Shown one piece after another: positions 34,074-44,543 of a stretch of 64,000 bases of DNA (position 1 is the stretch's first letter; every line of letters starts with the position of its first letter). The stretch covers positions 1,147,481 to 1,211,480 of the forward strand of contig BDGG01000002.1 in assembly GCA_001949185.1 (NCBI GenBank). Direction: 5' to 3'. This stretch comes from Ramazzottius varieornatus. Its lineage: Eukaryota; Tardigrada; Eutardigrada; Parachela; Ramazzottiidae. Below the pieces are notes generated by a model, which was given only the letters and a program-made list of their open reading frames with translations, searched no databases and was not told where the DNA came from. The translations under genes were made by a program, and so were the position numbers.

Positions 34074-34602
34074 CGTCTCTCCTCCGACGGTAACCAATCT
34101 TGTTTTGAATACCAATGTTCGTTATTATATAGAGGGCTTTCAAAGGTTACTACTGATGTCAAAGGTTTTGATTACAAAAAGGTTGGTCGTCCGGACTGAA
34201 AGCTCCGCAGTGATCACGTCTGATTAAATTTCTGAGGCATTAACGTTTCACCGGTTCCTCAGATATGGACCCAAGGATATCAAAGCGGAGCGCCCTTTTT
34301 CTATTTACATGCGAGGTGGAATCATTTTTTTATTGCAGATTGTGAACAGAAAACAACGGCTTCAAAGAAACGTTCAAGAAAGCCCAGCCAATTGAGCGTT
34401 AGCGGAAATAACCGTGCGTCCAGTGTAGCCATATCATCACAACATGTTTTACTCGACGATACCTACGTTGTCCTCTGTCTTACGCTGCTACATATTATTT
34501 TAGACCTTTGAAGTAAGGTTTCTTCGCGCATCGACACTCAGGCTGGGTTAAAAGAGAGATTGATCAGTCAAGTAAGCGATACCAAAGAATCTGATTCCCA
34601 CC

Positions 34603-34924
34603 AGTATGACCCTGTATGGGCTCGCACGCGTAAACTTAGCCCTGGGTACAGACGGGCGGTTGGTCCAGTCATACAACGTCCACTTGCAATCAAAAGGGGA
34701 ACTCACTTATAATCAGACAATCAGTGGACGTCGATGCAATATTAACGACACTTCAGGCATTTTCAGCCATCTTGCCAGTGGATTTCGGGCACTGTTGCAG
34801 TCATTGATTGTCTAATCGCGAAACATATCCCGTTTTGATTGTGGGTAGACGTTGTTTGACTGGACAACCGCACGCCTGTACCCAGGGCTAAGTTTACGCG
34901 TACGATCCTATACAGGGTCATACT
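34603..34924. repeat. MITE with about 60-bp terminal inverted repeats
   Basis: AGTATGACCCTGTATGGGCT at the left pairs with the reverse complement of the right end (ACAGGGTCATACT). Pairing extends through ACGCGTAAACTTAGCCCTGG. Length is 322 bp, noncoding. A truncated copy with the same 3' flank occurs in reverse at 44876-45000. Confidence 0.9.
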
Positions 34925-37900
34925 GATGGAAACCAGAGATACAGCAGTGTCAGCTGATCTTCCCCAGTAGCGGGATGATCAAGAGCTGATCCGCACTTTC
35001 TGCAACGGCCATTCGATCCCCATGATGGACAACTATAGTCAAAGAGAAGATTTTAGCTCGATTGGAATCTTCTCTGAACTTGGGGAGACGAAATTGAAAA
35101 GTATGGTACCCCTGCATCGGAGCTTACAGTGTTGCACCATGTCGAAGCTCAAGTATTCATTCAACGGCGCTTGCCCAGGTACCACGAAACAGATGGCGAT
35201 AGCCTCGCCTTTCCTCGGGGCCTGTGAGCCGAGTGTTGCACAGTTCGGGATCCCAGTTCGGACTTCCAGGAACAGAATGCGATGCTTGCGATCGAAGGTC
35301 GTATCACGGCTTGCCAGTTCGTGTCTTTCAGTAGGCCCTCAGGCAGTATGTCTCGCTCGTCGTCAACAAGAGGAGCTGCCACAGGGTAGCAGTTAAATCC
35401 CCGGAGCATGACTGCAAGACAAAAAGTTACTCAAGGTACTCTACCGGATGCTCTTATAAACTTCGGTTTTCAAATTAATTAATTAGTTCTCGTTTGTTCA
35501 AACCATGTGCGCAAAGTGCAACTTCTCTATTCGAAAAGCTTATCTGGATTACATTAAAGACTTTCTCAAAAAATTCATCTCGCCGAAACGAAGCTCTGGT
35601 AGGCAAAAAAGTGGTCGAACCCTATTTGGGCGCTCAGTGTCTCTGACAGCAGAAAATTCGCTGAACGGTTCTCTCGTATCTTTGCCATGAACACCAGAAT
35701 ACCGAAAAACAAAGAAAAACCTGCTGTACCGGACAGTTTGCCCACGCAAACCCTGTTGTTGAGAATTATTAGACTTTTATGAAGAAGAGTCTTTTAACAT
35801 GAAAAAACTGGGAAGATTTTCGGATGGCTATTTCTCAAACCCGATCATGTGTCGTCATGTGGCCTCGATACCGAAAAATAACCAGACATAAGTAGTAACA
35901 GGACACCGTAAACCTCGCCCACAAAACGGCGGAGAGAAAAATAGAGTTTGATCCAAGGCTGTGCTCCTAGGCGCACGACGACAACTTTGGCGAGTTTTGA
36001 TGACTTTGTCAGAAAAATTCCCCGGCAACTCTGGAGCATGATATTTGGTCATGGATAAATGACCAGATAGTACCAGTAATGGACTACCTTGGACAAAAAT
36101 AACTCGTCGAAAATACTCTTCACGATGGAGCTTTCCCGTCTTGAAGAGGTGATATACCAGGAAAACTCTAAGGGTGATGCCATAGGCACCCCTATCACAC
36201 CCCGTCTAGCTATTGGCACCCTGGTTCAATTCATTAATTCAAACAACCCTTTAATGCGATATCACTACGGACACCCCAGTTTTTGAAATCATTCTTTCAT
36301 TCAGAATTTTTTGGCCAGATGTACGCCGTGTTACAACTGAATGTACTGTGGTATCTTGACCACCCTGCTGTAGTAATCTTCCCCATCCCAGTGTACTAAC
36401 TTTGAAAACTACTGTTTATGGTTGTAGAAAACTACTGGCAAGGGCTTCACGGGTTTCGCAGATCTTACGATCATTGGCTCGTGTCACCCAGATTCGTGTA
36501 GACCACGTAAAACTTCAGCTCTCTCAGATATACGGGACAGAAACTCGGGATGTGACCGTAGAGTTCCCATCAGTTCAATTGCAACCTTACGGGAGTAATT
36601 TATATGGCTCATTGGTGTGTAGTTTCATGGCGGAGGTCGTGCAGACCAAGAACCCAAGTGGATCACTGTTTGTGAAAGGACAACAACGCGAATGGTTAGC
36701 CAGTGCAATTGAAACCGGAACGTACTCGACGTGCGACCAACGCTGTAGCCGAAGGCCAAAAAACGAGCGGACTTTAGTGAACCCTCACCTGATTATTACA
36801 GTAGATGAAGCTGTCGCAATTCGAGTCAGGCTTGATAGCATGCTCGCCAATAGACCCATTGTGGGATGGGGCGCTTGATAAAAACATGGTTTCTGCCTTT
36901 CGAAGATGGTTTCTGCCTCTGACAAGATTGTCAGTAGAATTCTGGGTGTCGATAGCTATTTACCGGATTAGGGGTTTCCTAATTAGTGAATTGAATAGGG
37001 GTGCGATTGGGGTACCTATAGCCAAACGGGGTTTTGAGGGCTGCCTATAGCCATTTCCAAACTCTAAACCATTAATTTGTAGCGAATTTAGTCTGCTGTG
37101 TCACTTCAGGATTTTTGTCTTCACGTTGTCTGCTTAGATTAGCCTTTTCCGTACGAGTATCAATGAGGCACGAGTTGCAGACTCCCTGATTAAGTTCTTA
37201 GACACACTTCTATGACAGGTGCTCTGGGACGTGAAATGAATTAGCCTACGGAAATTCGCCTGAAGTTAGATCTCGCTGGCATCCCTTCTTTGGTATACAA
37301 AATCAAGGCCACTTTTTGGTAGTTCTCAAGAAACAAGAAAAGGTTGAATCAAAGAAGCGGAGGATTTTTCATGAGAGAAAACCGACAGAGGGACAAGTTG
37401 GCTGTTACAGACTGTAACAGAGGATACTCTACCTAAACCGCAAGCAAGCAATGCAGATATATCCACCAAATCTGGCATGTTTCGTAGATCTGCGAGATTC
37501 ACAGAAGAGGGTGTAATCAGCTAGCTGCAGAATGAAGACTTTGTCAATGGTGTTTCTGCTTGTTGACTGCACATGTTTTTAATAGGAAAATGGATGAGCC
37601 TAAAATAGTATGTAATTTGGGCGGAGTGAGGGAGAATGGTTTAATATTCGATTGCTCTTTGGAACACCACCTCAGAGATAGCGCTTTTAGTAAACAATAA
37701 GCTAATAGGTGTGGGGCATCTCATGCGAAAGGTCATATTGAACAGCACACTGTGGTCGGAAGCAGCACCATCCCATCTTCATAGTTCTATTTGATTCCCA
37801 GCTGTTGTTTCCTTGTTATTACCTTCATCCTTATGGTGTGGAAAGGACGTTCAGGTCCATTTAGAGGATGGTTTCCTTAAAATTTCACTCGTTCTCCATT

Positions 37901-38170
37901 TGCGATCCATTTCAATCTCAGATTTATTGCATGACGAGGCGTAAGTGCTAAGGTACACCCCGCTGTGTCCAGATGAGTTAAAAAAGTGTTAAACCTACAG
38001 AAACGTACAAAACTTGCGCAATACTCATGGGAATTATTAGGTTAACCAAAATCTTCTCCAAAAAGGGTAAAATCATATGCAAGTCGACCTGACTATTTTG
38101 TTTGGTCGTTTATCCGAGGCTTCGCTGAAATCGTCCAGTCATCAATCAAAAACGTATCTAGGTTCCTGGA
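34925..38170. other. No gene recognised
   Basis: The longest frame (36402-36878, 158 codons, plus) has no recognisable domain, signal peptide or supporting splice context and is left uncalled. 34954-34998 repeats in reverse at 44876-44925. The rest is AT-rich sequence without visible structure. Confidence 0.4.
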
Positions 38171-38171
38171 A

Positions 38172-38282
38172 GGTCCGCATCTCGGCTCTTTTTCTACGAA
38201 GTGGCCTCTCAGACCGGTGCCTCGCGTAGCCCTGAGTGCTATTCCGTGGAAACACTGTAGAGAAAGGGCAAAATTGTGGACC
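38172..38282. repeat. GGTCCGC MITE, copy 1
   Basis: The termini GGTCCGCATC...CTTTTTCTACGAAG and TAGAGAAAGGGCAAAATTG...TGGACC are inverted repeats. The same 111-bp structure occurs at 59914-60024. Confidence 0.8.
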
Positions 38283-38479
38283 CTTCAGGCACGTCAGTAC
38301 GTCATTGTCCTCAATCAACTTGCTGAATGGCCGCCTCCATTCGATATTTCGGTCTGCTGACCGTCGGCTCGAACATCGGTCGAAATACATGGTCTGGGTG
38401 ACCGCACAGTCACGCTCATGGGTCGTGGGTAACCATACCCGGATAAAAAGAAGCCTGTTTTTCAACATCAAACACGCTA

Positions 38480-40900
38480 AAAATTCGAAGGAAAGAAACA
38501 CAGAAAACGCTGTTTTCCTGCTTTCAAGAAGAGCGTTTTCTGTGTCCGAAAAGAGGCAGTTTTGGAACACGGATTAGGGTTTATTCTGTATCAGGAAAGC
38601 TCTAAATTGGTTGTTCATTCGAGCCCGAAAATCGGCGTAATTTGGACACAGATTTGCATTTTTTCCCAGCTAAAGTAGAGACGGAAAACATCATTTCTGG
38701 TGGAAATTTTAACTCAACCAAACAAGTCCAAAAGTGCGCAAAACCTCCGAGAAACCAAACCACGACAAGCTGAAAACCGTATGGAAAAACAGCGGACGAT
38801 AAAATGCAAAGATCAGAATGTGCCATGCACATAAGATAATCTTTATTTCAAAAATGAAAACAATCAACAAAATTTAAACTAATGAAGTACCATTCTTCTT
38901 TAAATCTAAGATGCTATAAATTTCTTCCAAACCTCGGCTATGTACAAAAGTGCCAAAAACGCAAGCATCATTGCCTCTCTGAATTTCTATGCTAATTTTC
39001 TGCTTCAAAATAGAAAGAGATCTTGACTCGCCTGTGCGCGCAGGAACTTTCTTCCCGATCTTCTCCACGAGCTCTCGTGCTTCGTTGCCGAAGACACCAT
39101 ACGTTTCAAATTCGACGGGGCAGAACAGGTATCGACCCTCCAGCTCCTCGTACTTCCTCCTCTTCTTCTCCTCAGCTTGGTTTCAGCATAACCTACCTGA
39201 GTGGTGGAGCCCTGGAGATAGGTCTGTGCTAGCGTGTCCACCACAGTCACGTCTCATGCGAGAGCTTTTCCTTGGTACCACGGAACAAGCGTTAGTCCAT
39301 CGGGTCGCATGTTTCCGTCGCGCATCAATCCAATCGGCTCTCTCACGTTATGAACCTGGCAGGTAGTCAAGGCTCTGTGGATGATGCCTTTGAGCGCGTC
39401 ATGCCTGCTATGGCGTCCGGCGCTGTGTTTGTAGGCTAGTCCATGACGGCCTGTGATGTCCACCTTCAGCCCGCATCGGCAAATATGCGTCTCGCACAGC
39501 TTGGCTCCAAGTCGTAGTCCTACAGAAATCCTAAAAGAATTATCCTCTAGGAGGTTGCCTAAAGTTGAAACTGGCAAGGCATTTAACCATGCCCCGGATT
39601 CCTTTGTGGAAACGGCATGGAGACGGGCTTTATCGGTGGGCGAAGACTGTTCTAACAAAGCACGAAAGCTGGATTCGACGGGGGGCGTGTCCCATAGCTT
39701 CTGGACTGACCGCGTAAGACCTGGCGGAGGTTCGACGTTACAGCTTGTGCGCCACAAAGTAATCCCCTCAACCACGGCAGCATCCAAGTCTGTTTCAGAA
39801 CAAATCTGAGACACGAGTGAATGTGTCGCGTGCACAGAAGCCAAATAGGCTGGTAAAGCAAGTTCAGCAGCACATCTCAGTCCCAAACCTCCGTTGGCAA
39901 CGGGAAGGCTTGCTTGGCGCCAGGCCGAGTCGTCCATATCAATATTGACGATCTTCGCGGTGCATCTGCGGATGACATCGTCGAAATCGTGAAGCGACTG
40001 CGTCCATCTGTACGCGGGGCTGCTGCCTAGGACGTAAAGCAGCTTGGGAATACTGAGGCAGTTCTTTAAAAGGAACAAGGCTTGATGTGACGAAATCTTT
40101 TCCAAACGCGCCGTCTTCAGCTCCGCCGAGTCCGTCTTTGCTTTCAGCACGCTGGGGAAGGCTTCGTTGAAAAGAGGAACTCCCAGAAGAGTCAAGTTGC
40201 TGCGTTGTGGAAGGAGGATGCCAGAACAATGACAAGATAATCTTAAACTTTTACAGTAATCTGCTACGCTCATGTCGAGCTCGAAAAAGCCATCAGTGAG
40301 CATGAGGTGTCAGAGAAACGAACAAGGGAACGGTAAACGGATTGAAAAAGAAGTGTTCCTTTCCAGTTGCGAGTCCAATGTGCCTGTAAACAACCAAAAA
40401 TTAGCCGTCAAGCAGCTGAATGTGCTGCAGCAAATATTTGAAACAGAAACCCGAATTCGACTGACGCACCGTATCAATCTGCTTACTTGTGGAACCGCGA
40501 GATCGCTCTTCAGATCGGATGGCTGTTGTGCTCGGCACTGCTTGCCAGTGTTCATTGGGACCCTTGTCCTTTCCGAGAAGCGAATGGCATCAGCTGTCGT
40601 ACTGCAAGAAGAAAAAATACCGTAAGAATAAAGTAATCAATCAACGGTTAGCATAACAACGCTACAAAGCCTCCATACGACCAGAAACAGCACAGTACGC
40701 AAATCCTTAGGCTCATGTTAGAATATTCTGAAGTTTAGGCTTGAAGACAGCAGAATTCTTACCCTGAGACCGATGAGTCCGAGCTCGGGCGAAAAGACGT
40801 GAAACGACGGGAGCGAACGAGATCGCCCCAGTGGTAGGTAGACGCCATTCCTCCGATCCACTCGTCTTGCGCGTCCGTGAAACATCATTTTTGGCTCCAC
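38480..40900. repeat. Dispersed repeat element, copy 2, interrupted by a LINE
   Basis: The left part (38480-38830) and right part (40310-40900) match the continuous copy at 23820-24925. The intervening 1.5 kb is the minus-strand LINE. This is a nested insertion into an older repeat. Confidence 0.75.
38832..40303 (-). pseudogene. 5'-truncated non-LTR retrotransposon, C-terminal part
   Basis: The minus frame 40303-39254 (about 350 codons) encodes the post-polymerase region typical of LINE proteins: ASLPVANGGLGLRCAAELAL, then HICRCGLKVDITGRHGLAYK, a zinc-binding CxxC/H region, and NMRPDGLTLVPWYQGKALA. It stops at a TGA (39254-39256), where relatives have Trp before DVTVVDTLA. The frame resumes, shifts near 39176, and continues in another frame with YGVFGNEARELVEKIG and KISIEIQRGNDACVFGTF to 38874. 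The 3' end is AT-rich (AATAAAGATTATCTTAT on its sense strand). One nonsense change, one frameshift and loss of the 5' part make it inactive. Confidence 0.88.
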
Positions 40901-41416
40901 AGCAAGGCCTGGTCACTTCGTCAAGCACGCAGTCATATGAAAAGCTCAGCTTACGAAAGTTTTTCAAGAAACGGATCAAATTCTCCGGGAAAATGGAGAG
41001 ATCCAGCTAGCAAAATTCACAATGGCCACTTGCTCAAAACAAAAGTGCTGAATCAAGCCAGCCTCGGTTGATTCAAGTAGGCAAAATTTACAGCTGTATT
41101 AGCGAGGCTCCGCCTCCATCCGTTTTTCGTTCAGCGTGAGCTTTCTCAGAGCGTACGACCGAATTGGCTTAAAAATTAACCGCAAAAAGAAGTACTCCAC
41201 CCTATTAGCTATTTAGTCGCTGTGCTTTGATACAGCAGTGCGCGACCGAATCGTGCAGTTTTACACGGGATAGTCATCATTTGGTTCCTTGTATTCGCTT
41301 CCCGAACCCGTCGTCCGAATCGTGTAATCAAAACAGAATCTTTTGTCGGACATAGAGTCTCATAGCAGGCACTTTAAATTTTCTGACCACGTGACAGTTC
41401 GGTCAATAGCTCGGTC

Positions 41417-42364
41417 GATCGACCGGTCACCGCCGGTGATTTGGAAAAGGAAGTAAGGGTCGTTTTCGGCTGCCTATCTGTTGTGACGTGACCGGGTTAT
41501 AGGAATGCCCGAACGGTCAGAATGTAGCACATACAGTCCGTTCCAGCCAAGTTGTCCTCGCTTGATCATGGATTTGCTTTTTCTGACCAAATAATGTATC
41601 TGCCTCTGTCAAACATTTTTATCATTACTTCAGCTCTCTGGAACCGTTCGAGAAGAAAGGCCGAAAAGCTACTGTGGGTCAGAATGCAGGCCGAAAAGTC
41701 CCCACATCTGTTTTTCTGCCTGTCGCAAAAACATGCACGCCAGTTGATCGGGGAGGCACTTCAATTTTAATATTTCGATCTCACATTTCGCGTCGTTTTG
41801 ATTTTCTGACCAGAGATTTTCTTTTAACGGAGTGTGAAGAAAGACTTCTTTCAAACTGCCAATACGAAGTTTCGTTTGTGTTGACGCAGTGAGAACTCGG
41901 AGTTCTATCTTACGGCAACAAGCAGAGTGAGGACGTGTCAAAACGATCTAGCTAGGTTCAGGATAAGTTTCCCAAGTGGTCTTCTGCATGAATGCTCTCA
42001 AATTAATGGCATCATACAGAGCACTAAGCGAAGTATCGAAAACGGGTTGGGATGGGGCAAAACGTATAGACATAAATTTTCGAAACGGTAATTCATCCAA
42101 AACTTTGTACATTCCTTCTAATCTTGTTTCGCACAAATCGGGGTAGAAGAACGGAAGGTTTGTCGAGTGGAAGCACTTCGGTTACAAAAAACGTCGAAAA
42201 TTAGGTTGGGAACCACATAATAAAAGTTCTGCAAGAAACTTTTTCGGGAGATCTCTTTTGGCGTAGTTCGGGCATTCCCATAAACCTGTCACGTGACGAG
42301 AGATAGGCAGCCGACAACGACTGTTACTTCCTCGTTCAAACCACCGGTGGTAACCGGTCACCTC
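41417..42364. mobile_element. Noncoding DNA element with about 100-bp inverted arms
   Basis: 41417-41515 (GACCGGTCACCGCCGGTGAT...TATAGGAATGCCCGAAC) is the reverse complement of 42264-42364 with scattered differences. Both arms share TCGGCTGCCTATCT and GGAAGTAA blocks. The 750-bp interior has only short frames of no known family. A third arm copy lies at 16545-16625. Confidence 0.8.
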
Positions 42365-43122
42365 GTACTATTGATATTGTTCGAACGTATTACACGGTTA
42401 CAATCATAAGAATGGACCACAAGTCGCGGACAGAGCAGTAACAAAGCATCGGCATTCTGCACCGATCGATGATAATTATAATCACCCAAATACTAATGAT
42501 ACTTAATATCATTCTTTACAAGTCGGAAATGACTATTGCAAGTGGCCGGACGGTAATCTGTCTTTCGTTATTCTAATCGGTGTTGTGGTCAAACGATGTT
42601 GTGAGGAGGTATCCGCATCCGAACATCAGTCCTGCTCGAGGTACAGTATAACGACTGATTTTCGACTCAGCCTACCATTTCCATCTCTGGCAGCAAACAA
42701 ACAAAGTGTTGATTGCGACACGAGAAACTAAAGCCCAACGTATTGTCGTCATTAATGCCATAGACTTTCCTGTTCAAGTACAGTGTGATAAACTTGGCAT
42801 GTCACTGAGACGCGTTTTTGACCAACAAACTTGCGTTTGCCTACTAGAAGAGTAAAGAGCGGTGTAGTGTTGGCAAAATTATGCAACTTTGTACAGCCCT
42901 TCTTCGTGTATCTGGCCTATCCACAAAATGTACTTCGTCGGATAAAAGTTGCTTATTCAGCTGATTATTCAAAGCTACGGTGTCAAACTTCGATATCTGC
43001 GTTGATTTTATTGTTCCGCTGGGTTCACAGTCCATCTCTGTATCTGTTCTTTTTTCTGTCTTTTTCCATCCAGTGATCTGTATTCGTTCCCTGTTTACTC
43101 ATCACGCCCGGCCTCACTCATC

Positions 43123-44521
43123 ATGTGCAATGTAGGAGGACAACGGAGAGGTTTCTTCTTCTTCGCGGTCGTCGGGTGCGCCTTGTTGACCTTTGCGCCA
43201 TGCGGTACTATTGGTTTTGACTTCATCCCAGTAAGCAGCATCTTTTCCCTATGTACGAAACGCGTGACCCATGTGTTAACCTTTCAATTTCGTTTGACTT
43301 GTTTCCATCCAGTACGGTCCGGGTAAAAGTCTAGAAACACCCTCACCAGAAGCTGTCCAGGTTTTCAGGCAAGGTGCGTCGACATTTGCATCAGAAGCTA
43401 TCGTTTTACCGACAAAGTCGACATCTACAGTAAAGGTTGATGGTTTCGTTCACTGAAGGGTTACCTTCGGCTGGTTTGAGAGTGAAGCGCGACAGTGGAT
43501 TTGGATCGTTTGAAGGAGGCGAATCTGGTGGGCTCAACAACCTCCTGTTTCTCAGCCTTCTGCAACAAATGGCTGCCAGTTCCCCACCTGCGGCTGCAGC
43601 TCCTGCTCCAGCGGCTGGCGCAGAAGCCCGTAAGAATTTTTCCAGTCAGCCACTCCGACTTCTGTTCGACTAAGCTAGAGTCCTTTTCAACTTTTAGCAG
43701 CGGCGACTCCTCCAGCAGCTCCGGCTTCGCCATCTCCCAGTCTGGGTAAGGTTGCTTGGCATTATGCACAATGTGGTCATATATTCCATTAGCGTCGTCT
43801 TTGTTTGTTTCAGCAAGTCTACTACCGCGTAAGCTGGAAATGAAATACTAGTAATTCGGCATAGTTTTTTGTGGTGACCGTTCTCACGAATATACAACGT
43901 TCTGACGCAGTGCTGATGGCAATGGGTCGTGGTGGGTTTGGATGCGGAGACGACGACGCCAATGCGACGAAAATGGGCTCGCCAGAAGTAACAGGAATCA
44001 TCCCTACCAAGGCTTTATCAAGTGGTCCGCAGACGGATGACAACAGTAAATCAGCACGATCTGCCGAGCCAGCAGCATCCATTGCACCAGAAGCACTTCT
44101 CATTCAGCTACAGGTAGCAATTCTCGAAGACGGTTTCCGAACTCATGAGCACTATTGCTTTGGCACCTGCGTACGAATGGTCGAATTGCTTTTGTTTCTG
44201 AAAATTTGATTGGGCATGCAAACTCGAGCAGCTCTTTTTCTCGCATGACGCACCGTATTAGTATTGTTGTCTGGAAGGGTGCGCCACCTGGCATCACGAT
44301 CTGGTTGGCTTGTCTGCCGAGTTGTCAGTTGTTTTTCCCATATTCCATAGCTCTTTGCGCACATCTCTGTTATACATTTTAAATTTGTCGGGTGCGTGAT
44401 GGTCTACATTTTGCAGGTGCATCCCGGAAAAGGTGACCCGAACGACCAGAAGAAAGAGAACAGTTCCAGCGCTTCAAGCAGCAATTCCACAAGCTTCGAC
44501 ATTCAAATTTCACGAAACTGA
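43123..44521 (+). CDS. Predicted secreted Ala/Pro/Ser-rich protein of unknown function
   Basis: Seven exons join in one frame: 43123-43230, 43313-43373, 43459-43629, 43698-43745, 43814-43828, 43911-44113, 44417-44521 (236 residues). The N-terminus is a good signal peptide (RRGFFFFAVVGCALLTFAPC). Then come a KR dibasic site before DSGFGSFEGGESGGLNN, a low-complexity PPAAAAPAPAAGAEA stretch, LLPLLMAMGRGGFGCGDDD, and a polar Ser/Asn tail. The dibasic site suggests pro-protein cleavage, but no known neuropeptide is recognised. The short exon 5 (15 bp) and the third exon's acceptor (CTGAAG) are the weakest parts of the model. Intron 6 carries hairpin-repeat locus 5. The stop codon lies 22 bp from that of the convergent IFT54 gene. 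No family assignment is offered. Confidence 0.62.
44238..44335. repeat. AAGTGGCGCAC hairpin repeats, locus 5 (intron)
   Basis: TCTCGCATGACGCACCG pairs imperfectly with GGGTGCGCCACCTGG, followed by CACGATCTGGTTGGCTTG. It lies within intron 44114-44416 of the secreted-protein gene. Confidence 0.6.
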
Positions 44522-44543
44522 TGCCGGTTTTCCCTCAATGCTT

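Noticed and set aside
36402-36878. 158-codon plus-strand ORF
   Set aside because: No recognisable family or composition bias, no poly(A) or promoter context; possible but unsupported.
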